Part shown: positions 7,689 through 14,141 of the stretch, piece by piece
How the letters are laid out: every line of letters begins with the position of its first letter
Numbering within the stretch: position 1 is the first letter of the stretch
Assembly: GCA_001798455.1 (NCBI GenBank)
Contig: MGSI01000005.1
Coordinates: 1-17,951 of the forward strand
Direction of reading: 5' to 3'
From: Deltaproteobacteria bacterium RIFCSPLOWO2_02_FULL_57_26
GTDB lineage: Bacteria; Desulfobacterota; Binatia; UBA9968
DNA length: 17,951 nucleotides
Translations under genes and position numbers: made by a program
Notes under the pieces: generated by a model
Told to the model about the DNA's origin: nothing
Databases searched by the model: none
Seen by the model: the letters and a program-made list of their open reading frames with translations, nothing else

Positions 7689-7892
7689 TCAGTTTTTAAT
7701 GCCGTATTTCCGCTTAAATTTCTCCACGCGACCGGCCGAGTCCACAAATTTCTGTTTACCCGTAAAAAAGGGGTGGCACTGCGAGCAGATTTCCACGTGG
7801 ATATTCTGCACCGTCGAGCGCGTCTCGGTAACGTTCCCGCAGGCACAGGTGATCGTTGCCGCTTTGTACTCTGGATGAATTCCCTCTTTCAT
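7689..7892 (-). CDS. rpmE: Ribosomal protein L31 (bL31), zinc-binding form
   Basis: A 67-residue large-subunit ribosomal protein that bridges the subunits. It has the normal length of the long type A form. Four cysteines in the zinc-binding pattern are present: Cys16 and Cys18 (CACGN), Cys36 and Cys39 (CSQCHPFFTG). This is therefore the C-plus form that can act as a zinc store, rather than the cysteine-free paralogue made in zinc starvation. The end RVEKFKRKYGIK is typical. The ribosome site before ATG is modest (AGGTTTGAG). It has its own promoter candidate at 7916-7944 and is followed by a strong terminator, so it looks monocistronic, with possible read-through to prfA. Confidence 0.97.
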   Translation of the reverse strand: MKEGIHPEYKAATITCACGNVTETRSTVQNIHVEICSQCHPFFTGKQKFVDSAGRVEKFKRKYGIKN

Positions 7893-7900
7893 AGCTCAAA

Positions 7901-7912
7901 CCTATCGATAGG
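7901..7912. other. 12-bp perfect palindrome in the rpmE leader
   Basis: CCTATCGATAGG is perfectly self-complementary and lies 8 bases upstream of the rpmE start codon, at the transcription start predicted from the promoter at 7916-7944. It might be an operator, a short leader hairpin, or chance. It does not resemble an AT-rich Zur box. Confidence 0.3.
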
Positions 7913-7915
7913 AAC

Positions 7916-7944
7916 CTTATAGCACAAACCAGGTCTGGCTTCAA
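7916..7944 (-). promoter_or_regulatory. Predicted sigma-70 promoter of rpmE
   Basis: On the minus strand, TTGAAG (7944-7939) and TATAAG (7921-7916) are separated by exactly 17 bases. A TGC immediately before the -10 element gives an extended -10. Predicted transcription start is near 7909, about 17 bases before the rpmE ATG. Confidence 0.5.
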
Positions 7945-8088
7945 ATCCCCCCCATTCCCCCACGGGTTGGAGTTCCAAAGGCTCCCGGCAAGACGATGGA
8001 AAGAATGGCAATTTCGCCCTGGCACGAGAATTGCTCTCCGCTCCAGAGTAGCTGCCAACCTCTTAAAACTATGGGTTTCTTAGCGCAA

Positions 8089-8121
8089 ATTGACACTTTC
8101 GTCCGGTCATTGACAAACTTT
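8089..8121 (+). promoter_or_regulatory. Two direct TTGACA repeats upstream of the receiver-domain gene
   Basis: ATTGACA occurs at 8089-8095 and again at 8109-8115, 20 bases apart, each followed by a CTTT-containing stretch. TTGACA is the ideal -35 box, but no good -10 element lies 16-18 bases after either copy. The pair may therefore be a regulator-binding direct repeat or a promoter with a poor -10. The second copy is only 25 bases before the start codon. Confidence 0.3.
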
Positions 8122-8140
8122 AGCACGAGAGGTGAGAACC

Positions 8141-8602
8141 ATGGGACCAAACTTCATCCCTAGAATTTTGATCGTCGAGAGCTATGGAAGCAACGTCAAA
8201 TCGCTTTCAGCCCACCTAGCAAGTTTCGCGATACCGTTACAAATCATAAGCGCGACCGACGCTCCATCAGCGATGGCAAGGCTACAAAGGGAGCCAGCCG
8301 ATCTGCTCATTATCGACACCCTATTAAGGGGTAAAACGGATGGCTTTGAGCTCTGCCGCAGTTTGAGATCTACGAACTTTGGCCAGCACCTCCCCATCAT
8401 TCTCCTCCTCGGTGGGACCCTTTCTCTGGAACGCTCCAAGGGAATACTGGCCGGCGCAGACCTCCTCCTGCATCGTCCCGTGGTAAAAGAGGAGCTGCTA
8501 AAGATGCTTCAACTGCTCCTCACGCGAAAGGTCGAACAAGCGGACAGCGATCGCCCCTCAGTGGAGCCGATTCCGCTAAGACGGCTACACTCGGTGGTCT
8601 GA
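8141..8602 (+). CDS. Stand-alone degenerate receiver (CheY-like) domain protein
   Basis: A 153-residue cytoplasmic protein with the alternating pattern of a response-regulator receiver domain (about 8-128) and a short charged tail with no output domain. Strand 1 reads RILIVES, strand 3 LLIIDT with the phospho-acceptor-like Asp59, then TDGFELCRSLR, PIILLL, and the last strand ADLLLHRPV. Key residues are altered: only one acid (Glu13) of the usual pair, Leu90 where Thr/Ser is expected, and Arg112 in place of the invariant Lys before Pro113. Phosphorylation may be lost or changed. ATG 8141 is chosen over the in-frame GTG at 8132 because GAGGTGAG (8129-8136) is a strong ribosome site for it. No histidine kinase is nearby. 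It could be a diverged signalling adaptor; its partner is unknown. Confidence 0.75.
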   Translation: MGPNFIPRILIVESYGSNVKSLSAHLASFAIPLQIISATDAPSAMARLQREPADLLIIDTLLRGKTDGFELCRSLRSTNFGQHLPIILLLGGTLSLERSKGILAGADLLLHRPVVKEELLKMLQLLLTRKVEQADSDRPSVEPIPLRRLHSVV

Positions 8603-8758
8603 TAGAATCGACTTCCCGACGGTCGGAATACTGCCCTAGCAAAGACCCCCACAAGTGACCAGAACCGGGGATGCCAGGTTTGCCCTTGCGCGCACTTCCC
8701 CGAGCTTGGCGAAACGCTTCAAGTACTCTGCTTACTCCGCAACAGACATTCGACCCGC

Positions 8759-8785
8759 TTGAATACCTTTGGGCAAGGGTATAGT
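8759..8785 (+). promoter_or_regulatory. Possible promoter of the Bug-type binding protein gene
   Basis: TTGAAT (8759-8764) and TATAGT (8780-8785) form plausible -35 and -10 boxes, but the spacer is short at 15 bases. The site lies 43 bases before the start codon, in a 226-base gap that otherwise shows no feature. Confidence 0.3.
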
Positions 8786-8828
8786 TTAATTTCCTAGTTT
8801 TTCCCGCCTTGGACAAGGAGATCGAGCT

Positions 8829-9863
8829 ATGGCCGCAAAACGATCGTTTCTAGGGACGACGGCGCTTGTCGTTGTGGTTTTTTGCCTATTGTACGGCCTC
8901 GCTTCCGGGCAGGAAGCTTTTTACCAGGGAAAGACCATCCGCATCATCGTTGGCGGAGCTCCCGGGGGTGGCTTCGATATTTACGCCCGGATGTTCTCCC
9001 GCCACATGGGCAAGTACATCCCCGGCAACCCGACCATCATTGTCGATAATATGCCCGGCGCGGGGATGATGATTGCGGCCAACCACGTCTACAAAATTGC
9101 AAAACCCGACGCACTAACCATCGGACACTTCACCGGCAACCAGGTCATCAGCCAGCTCGTGGGCAATCCCGGGGTAGAGTTCGATATGCGCAAGTTTGAG
9201 TACGTCGGCGCTCCCACTGCAGACCACTTCGCGTGCGCCTTTACGCGGGCAAGCGGCATCACGAGCGCGGAACGCTGGCTGGCTTCAAAGAAGCCGATCA
9301 AGATGGGTGCGATAGGCCCGGGAAACTTGATCGACAACACGCTGAGGGTGCTCAAATTTGCTACCGATTTTCCCATTCACATCGTGTCCGGCTACAAGGG
9401 GACAGCGCCGGTCCGGTTGGCGATGGAAGCAGGAGAACTTGATGGATCCTGTTGGGGATGGGATTCGATCAGGTCCATATGGAGCAGGGCACTCGAGTCC
9501 GGTGAAGGCATAGTCGTCGTCCAATTCAGTCCCAAACCTCATCCCGAGCTTACCAAGGTGCCCCTCGCCGTCAGCTTCGGAAAGAGCGAGGAAGGGCGAC
9601 AGCTCATCGACGCAGTCATTCACGGTGGCAACTTCATCGAGAGATCTTACATCTTGCCGCCCGGAACCCCCAAGGATCGGGTTGAGCTTCTCCGACAAGC
9701 CTTCGCAAAAACCCTGGTAGACACGGCTTTTGTAGCGGAGGCAAAAAAAGCAAGGCTCGGCTTAGCTCCAATCTCCGGCGAGGAGCTGGAGCGCGCCATT
9801 CAGGGTTTCTTTAAACTACCGCCGAATCTAAGCGCCAAGCTCAAAGAGCTACTGTTTGGTTAA
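8829..9863 (+). CDS. Bug/TctC-family periplasmic solute-binding protein
   Basis: Extracytoplasmic binding protein of the tripartite tricarboxylate transporter class, 344 residues. It has a signal peptide (about 1-27: basic start, hydrophobic run TALVVVVFCLLYGLA, cleavage near ASGQ). The mature part starts with the family signature, strand KTIRIIVGGAPGGGFDIYAR (35-54) followed by NMPGAGMMIAANHVYK. These loops contact the carboxylate of the ligand in the family. The ligand is not predictable. The start ATG has AAGGAG at 8815-8820. No TctA or TctB membrane partner lies nearby, as is common for the many orphan Bug proteins of environmental bacteria. It stands alone on the plus strand, and the next gene is convergent. 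Confidence 0.9.
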   Translation: MAAKRSFLGTTALVVVVFCLLYGLASGQEAFYQGKTIRIIVGGAPGGGFDIYARMFSRHMGKYIPGNPTIIVDNMPGAGMMIAANHVYKIAKPDALTIGHFTGNQVISQLVGNPGVEFDMRKFEYVGAPTADHFACAFTRASGITSAERWLASKKPIKMGAIGPGNLIDNTLRVLKFATDFPIHIVSGYKGTAPVRLAMEAGELDGSCWGWDSIRSIWSRALESGEGIVVVQFSPKPHPELTKVPLAVSFGKSEEGRQLIDAVIHGGNFIERSYILPPGTPKDRVELLRQAFAKTLVDTAFVAEAKKARLGLAPISGEELERAIQGFFKLPPNLSAKLKELLFG

Positions 9864-10015
9864 GCGGAAAGCTTCTACTCGGGGGCAGAGTATTGCCTAT
9901 TTCCGGTTTCGTTCCAGGGCCGGAACCCCACAGCGGACCGTTGTGTATTTTTCCATGCGGCGATTCACAACGGCGCCAAAGCACGGAATCCTTTGTTACA
10001 GCGAGTCGGACCCTC

Positions 10016-11014
10016 CTATTTCTTGTATAGGTCGTCAATGAAGCCGCTTTGGTCCAGCTCCCTTAGTATGCTGATATTGATGAAGTCTTCAGGCTTCATG
10101 CCTTTGGCTTTAGGATTTCTCCTTGCGACATCTTCAACTTGAAACTCGATTCCCTTCAGGGTCGGGTAGGGTTTCTTCTCCGTTAGTTTTTTGTAAGCGC
10201 TGTAAGTCTCATCGAGGATCTCCTGGTCCTTGATTCTCAAACGTTTTGCCAAAATTTCCTTGGTTTTTTTCTCATCAGTCATCCAGAGATGGATACCCGC
10301 AATAAAACCCCGCACAAATTTCCTGACGGTGTCAGGGTGCTCTCTCAGAAACCGCTCCGTGGTAGCAGCCGTTTCATGCTGGTAAGGCAATCCTAGATCC
10401 GCCATGTCCGCAAGAACGTGGTAACCCATTTTCTTTGCCGTAATGTCAAACGGAGGCGAGATTACAGTCGTCTGGACTCCACCCCCTGTGAGCCCGGCAA
10501 AACGGGTAGTTTGGTCTCCCAACTGGACAATCGCTACGTCCTTATTTGGCACCAAACCGTTCCTTTCCAGAGCAAACCTCATAGCCAGATCCGAAGTCGA
10601 GCCAAATTTACTAATGGCCGCCTTCCCTCCTTTGAGCTGCTCGAATCTCGTAATCTCTTTGGCCGCTACGATGCTATAAGGCAGCGTATTCATGTAACCG
10701 AGGATCATGATGACATCCGAGCCGCCTAGGCGAGCATTGATGATTTCGGGTCCGGCTGTGACAGCAAAATTGACGCTCCCCGCAATCGTCGCCTGGATTA
10801 ATTGAGTCCCGCCTTGAAAAAATACCAGGTCCACGTCGAGGCCATACTTTTCGTAAAGACCGCTATCCTTTGGGATAAATGCATGGGCCAACGGGCCACT
10901 CAACCCCGCAACCCCGACGATAACCTTCTCGAGCTTTTGCTGGGCGTGAGCAGTCGCGCCAAGAAAAACAGACAAAAACAAAAGAAAGAGTGCCAGAAAA
11001 CCTTTTGTTTTCAT
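10016..11014 (-). CDS. ABC-type substrate-binding protein, NMT1/THI5 (SsuA/TauA) type
   Basis: A 332-residue exported solute-binding protein of the nitrate/sulfonate/thiamine-precursor superfamily. The signal peptide is clear (about 1-24: KTK, hydrophobic FLALFLLFLSVFLGA, cleavage after AHA). The mature chain begins VIVGVAGLSGPLAHAFIPKDSGLYEKYGLDV, then a GGTQLIQATIAGSVNFAV-like stretch, which is the typical first lobe reading the ligand between SGLYEKYGL and AGSVNFAV. The C-terminal part (AGIHLWMTDEKKTKEILAK) is also typical. The ligand is unknown. No permease or ATPase gene is next to it. The ribosome site is GAGGAGGAG about 12 bases before ATG 11014. It converges with the Bug-type gene across a 152-base gap. 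Confidence 0.88.
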   Translation of the reverse strand: MKTKGFLALFLLFLSVFLGATAHAQQKLEKVIVGVAGLSGPLAHAFIPKDSGLYEKYGLDVDLVFFQGGTQLIQATIAGSVNFAVTAGPEIINARLGGSDVIMILGYMNTLPYSIVAAKEITRFEQLKGGKAAISKFGSTSDLAMRFALERNGLVPNKDVAIVQLGDQTTRFAGLTGGGVQTTVISPPFDITAKKMGYHVLADMADLGLPYQHETAATTERFLREHPDTVRKFVRGFIAGIHLWMTDEKKTKEILAKRLRIKDQEILDETYSAYKKLTEKKPYPTLKGIEFQVEDVARRNPKAKGMKPEDFINISILRELDQSGFIDDLYKK

Positions 11015-11052
11015 TGCTAACGTCTCTCCTCCTCTGGCAACGTGCTAAGTTT

Positions 11053-11081
11053 AAGATGCCGAGACCCGGCAGGGATTGCAA
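11053..11081 (-). promoter_or_regulatory. Possible promoter of the NMT1-type binding protein gene
   Basis: On the minus strand, TTGCAA (11081-11076) and CATCTT (11058-11053) are 17 bases apart, about 40 bases upstream of the start codon. The spacer holds a small GCCG/CGGC hairpin. The -10 match is weak, so this is only a candidate. Confidence 0.3.
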
Positions 11082-11178
11082 GGGTGCCGACAAGCGCGAT
11101 CAGTAGAGCAATAGAACATTAGACCGCATGGGAGGCCTCTCCATTGTTTGTTCTAATGAATACCGTAGATTGGAACGC

Positions 11179-11219
11179 GTGCCCCTCGACTGCTCCCTGT
11201 GGTCGCCTGCTCGGGGCAC
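11179..11219. repeat. 7-bp inverted repeat adjoining the tRNA trailer repeat
   Basis: GTGCCCC (11179-11185) and GGGGCAC (11213-11219) are perfectly complementary, with a 27-base interval. The right arm shares three bases with the inverted tRNA 3'-end copy at 11217, so the two hairpins could be alternatives in the tRNA trailer RNA. Confidence 0.4.
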
Positions 11220-11280
11220 CATTCGACTTGACGGTAGGCTGGCCTGCCATGAGCGAGCGGTTGAAACGCCGCGAGTCGAA

Positions 11281-11285
<5 letters not shown>
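11217..11285. repeat. 12-bp perfect inverted repeat copying the tRNA-Ala 3' end
   Basis: CACCATTCGACT (11217-11228, plus strand) is repeated on the minus strand at 11285-11274, where its first five bases are the last five of the tRNA gene (CACCA) and the rest is trailer. Similarity continues beyond the core: CTCGG stands a few bases before the repeat in both copies, and one mismatch later both have G. In the primary transcript the two arms would pair and enclose the tRNA 3' CCA end in a stem with a 45-base loop. Confidence 0.65.
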
Positions 11286-11356
<71 letters not shown>

Positions 11357-11361
11357 ACTCC

Positions 11362-11403
11362 AAGCTAAGGATGAGGGATGAAGACTAAAGGATAAAGCTA
11401 ACT
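11362..11403. repeat. Degenerate heptamer array in the tRNA-Ala leader
   Basis: Four contiguous 7-base units start at 11369, 11376, 11383 and 11390, with plus-strand consensus GGATRAA. The array is bracketed by a direct copy of AAGCTAA (11362-11368 and 11395-11401). It lies between the predicted tRNA promoter and the mature 5' end, so it would be transcribed in the leader. The same heptamer family occurs on the opposite strand at 11475-11530. Confidence 0.6.
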
Positions 11404-11421
11404 TGGTCCTCAGTCGCAGTT

Positions 11422-11450
11422 ACTATCTAAGAAGGTAGCCATAAAGTCAA
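11422..11450 (-). promoter_or_regulatory. Predicted promoter of tRNA-Ala
   Basis: On the minus strand, TTGACT (11450-11445, 5 of 6 consensus) and GATAGT (11427-11422, 4 of 6) are separated by 17 bases. Transcription would start near 11415 and leave a leader of about 60 bases, which contains the heptamer array. Confidence 0.45.
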
Positions 11451-11474
11451 TCGGCGATGAGTCGGCTTCTATCT

Positions 11475-11530
11475 TTTTGCCTGTTGTCCTCTGCCTTTTG
11501 CCTTCTGAGTTCATCCTTCCGCCTTCATCC
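11475..11530. repeat. Degenerate heptamer array spanning the recN stop codon
   Basis: Eight consecutive 7-base units run from 11475 to 11530 in register, with plus-strand units such as TTTTGCC and TTCATCC. The minus-strand consensus is GGMNRAA (GGATGAA, GGCAAAA, GGCGGAA). The last units lie inside recN and encode its final residues. Downstream the array fills the gap toward the tRNA promoter. Confidence 0.65.
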
Positions 11531-13223
11531 CTGCCCCCTTCACCATCTCTTCGGCGTGCTGTATCGTCTTTTCCGTAATCTTTACCCCTCCCAGCATACG
11601 CGCGATTTCTCCGACTCTTTCCTTCTCGCTTAATTTTTTGACCTCGGTGAAGGTCCGGCCCTTCACGACCTCTTTTCGAACCACATAGTGGAGATCGGCC
11701 AGGGCGGCGATTTGAGGGAGGTGGGTGACACAAATGACCTGCTGGGAGGAGGCGACTTTTTTGAGTTTTTTCCCCACGATCTCCGCAACGGCCCCGCCGA
11801 TGCCGGCGTCTACTTCGTCGAAGAGCAGGGTTGGAATCTCTCCCTGAGTCAGGACCAGGGACTTGATCGCTAGCATGAGCCGGGAAAGCTCCCCTCCGGA
11901 AGCGACCTTCGCGAGCGGCTTTACGGCCTCACCCGGGTTGGGCGAAAAATAAAATTCGATCTGATCGATCCCGTTCTCTGTCATTCGCTTCCCGCCCACC
12001 AGAAACGGAGGATCATCCCGCTTGCCCTCTTCCTCTAGAAAGCGCACTTCAAAGATGGTGCGAGGCACGCCGAGGCTCGCTAGTTCTTTCTCCATCTCTC
12101 GCTTGAATTTTTTGGCGTCGCGCTTGCGCTCCTGGGACAGGGACTCAGCCGTCTCCCAGGCAGACTGCCGGGTTGATTCGAAGCCTTTCTCTAGGAGCGG
12201 AAGCTCCTCTTCCTGGCGATCCAGAGACTCGAGTTCCTCCGCGGCCTGCTCCCCAAGCTTCAAAATCTCCTCGATGGACGCGTTATATTTGCGCTTCAGC
12301 CGGTTGATCTGCGCAAGCCTGTCCTCGAGCTGCTCCAACGCGCCGGGATCGAACTGGACCCGGCTCGTATAGTGCCGAAGGGCCGAGGTGGCCTCTTCGA
12401 GCTGCGCCAGCGCCGACTCGAGAAGGTCGACCGCGCCGCTGAGGCTCCCGTCGATGTTGGCCAGCTCCCGAAGCCGAAGCGCATAGCGTCCCAGACGACC
12501 CGCGAGCGCATGGTCACCCTCATAGAGAATCTCTTCCCCCTCCTTGCAACCGCGGTAAAGTTTTTCCGCGTGGAGCAAAATGTTTTTTCTCTCTCTTAGC
12601 TCCTCCTCTTCTCCTGAGCGCAATTTTGCCTGCGAGATTTCGTCAGCCTGAGCTTTTAGCAATTCTTCCTCCTGTTTTCGTCTCAGGACTTTTTCCCTGG
12701 CCTCGCTCAACCACTCCCAGGCATGCCCGAGGGCCCCGCGCCTCTTTTTCATCTCTTCGACCTTCTCCCCAAACCCGCCATAGGCGTCGAGAAGAGACAA
12801 GTGGACCTCAGGCTTGAGTAGCGCATGGTGCTCATGCTGCCCATAAATGTGGATGAGATGAGCCCCGACCTCCGAAAGCAAACTAGCTGGACACAGGCTG
12901 CCATTCAGATAGGCCCGGTTTCTTCCTGTCTGGCTGATGATTCTTCGAACCACCAGTTCCTCCTCGTCGTCGTATCCGCCCTCCCGGATCTTCTCCCGAA
13001 GTGCCGCCGACAGAGGCGAAAAAAGCGCCTCGACGCTGGCCTCGTCTTCCCCATGGCGAATGATGTCGGCGGAAACCCGACCTCCCGAAAGAAGGCCGAG
13101 AGCGTTCAGAACGATGGTCTTCCCCGCTCCGGTCTCTCCCGTTAGGACGTTAAGGCCCGTGCCAAGTCCCAGGGAAAGCTCCTCAATAACGGCGAAGTTT
13201 TTGATCCGCAGTTCTCGCAGCAT
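11511..13223 (-). CDS. recN: RecN, DNA repair ATPase (SMC-like)
   Basis: An SMC-related ATPase of 570 residues that acts early in recombinational repair of double-strand breaks on the nucleoid. The head halves are at the two ends, with a coiled coil between. Walker A GETGAGKT is at 29-36, YGQHEHHALL (127-136) is a RecN hallmark, the coiled-coil region spans about 155-385, the signature ASGGELSR is at 441-448, and Walker B LLFDEVDAGIGG is at 466-477, followed by VTHLPQIAA. Start ATG 13223 is 12 bases after the nadK stop, so the two are co-transcribed. SOS control is typical of recN, but no LexA-type box is evident in the short gap. The last residues GMKAEG and the stop are made of heptamer repeat units, suggesting that the natural end was altered. 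Confidence 0.96.
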   Translation of the reverse strand: MLRELRIKNFAVIEELSLGLGTGLNVLTGETGAGKTIVLNALGLLSGGRVSADIIRHGEDEASVEALFSPLSAALREKIREGGYDDEEELVVRRIISQTGRNRAYLNGSLCPASLLSEVGAHLIHIYGQHEHHALLKPEVHLSLLDAYGGFGEKVEEMKKRRGALGHAWEWLSEAREKVLRRKQEEELLKAQADEISQAKLRSGEEEELRERKNILLHAEKLYRGCKEGEEILYEGDHALAGRLGRYALRLRELANIDGSLSGAVDLLESALAQLEEATSALRHYTSRVQFDPGALEQLEDRLAQINRLKRKYNASIEEILKLGEQAAEELESLDRQEEELPLLEKGFESTRQSAWETAESLSQERKRDAKKFKREMEKELASLGVPRTIFEVRFLEEEGKRDDPPFLVGGKRMTENGIDQIEFYFSPNPGEAVKPLAKVASGGELSRLMLAIKSLVLTQGEIPTLLFDEVDAGIGGAVAEIVGKKLKKVASSQQVICVTHLPQIAALADLHYVVRKEVVKGRTFTEVKKLSEKERVGEIARMLGGVKITEKTIQHAEEMVKGAGMKAEG

Positions 13224-13235
13224 GGCTGACCCCGC

Positions 13236-14087
13236 TCACCTCTCGCCCCATTTAAGTTTGCTCCGCAGAACCTCAAACCAACTGCGGGAAGGAGCCTTCA
13301 CTAGCGATACCGGCACACCATAATCGCGGGCCTCGACGATGTCACCGTCGTTCAGAAGCACGCCTTGCTGCCCGTCAGGGCTTAACACGACCGTATCTCC
13401 CGCAGAGCGCAGAGTCACCCGGATCGTGGCCTTGCTCGAAACAACGATGGGCCGATTGGTCAGCGTGTGCGGACAGATCGGGCACAAAACGATAGCCCCG
13501 AGGGAAGGAAAAATGATCGGCCCGCCGGCCGCCAACGAATAGGCGGTCGAGCCCGTCGGAGTAGAGATAATCAGCCCGTCGGCACGATAGGTGCAGAGAT
13601 ATTCTTTCCCCACGTAAGTTTCGAGGCTAATGATTTTCGAGCGCGCCCCTTTGGTAATCACGCCGTCGTTCAAAACCCGAAATCTCTTAGGCGGTCCTTT
13701 TTTACCGAAAACCCGGATCTCCAGTGTCATCCTTTTTTCTACCGAGTAGTCCCCCACGAGGACCCGCGCCAAAACCGACTCCAGCTCATCGACTGACACC
13801 TCGGTGATAAAACCCAGGCCGCCCATGTTCACGCCGAGAATCGGAACCTCAGGCCGCTCCACCAACCGGGCCACGCTCAGCAGCGTGCCATCCCCTCCAA
13901 GCACGATGATCAGGTCAGTCTTCCGGGCCATCTCCTTCTTGCTACAGGATCTGCCACCGAAGCGCCCCACGCCCGCTTCCACGAGAACCTGCTTCTTTTT
14001 CTCCTTCAGCCAGGGGACGAGCCAGCTTGCGATCTCCGTTGCCTTGGGCTCCTCGTATTTCACCACCAGACCGACCGTGCGCATCAT
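13236..14087 (-). CDS. nadK: NAD kinase
   Basis: Phosphorylates NAD to NADP in the cytoplasm. From ATG 14087 the product has 283 residues, the usual size. Family motifs are GGDGT (64-68, in LIIVLGGDGTLL), NMGGLGFITE (87-96), NDG (140-142), and the conserved loop TPTGSTAYSLAAGGP (176-190). The frame extends upstream to an ATG at 14141 that directly abuts the phnE stop, giving 301 residues. That extra N-terminus is atypical, and neither start has a strong ribosome site. The gene lies between phnE and recN on the same strand. The nadK-recN pair is a common bacterial arrangement. Confidence 0.95.
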   Translation of the reverse strand: MMRTVGLVVKYEEPKATEIASWLVPWLKEKKKQVLVEAGVGRFGGRSCSKKEMARKTDLIIVLGGDGTLLSVARLVERPEVPILGVNMGGLGFITEVSVDELESVLARVLVGDYSVEKRMTLEIRVFGKKGPPKRFRVLNDGVITKGARSKIISLETYVGKEYLCTYRADGLIISTPTGSTAYSLAAGGPIIFPSLGAIVLCPICPHTLTNRPIVVSSKATIRVTLRSAGDTVVLSPDGQQGVLLNDGDIVEARDYGVPVSLVKAPSRSWFEVLRSKLKWGER

Positions 14088-14141
14088 CGCCAATCCCAAT
14101 CCAGGGCGTGAGATTACCACAACGGGGGAAAAATTGTCCAT

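Noticed and set aside
9901..9926. TTCCGG/CCGGAA inverted repeat between the two converging binding-protein genes
   Set aside because: It has only a 6-bp stem, a 13-base loop and no T-run, which is too weak to call a terminator.
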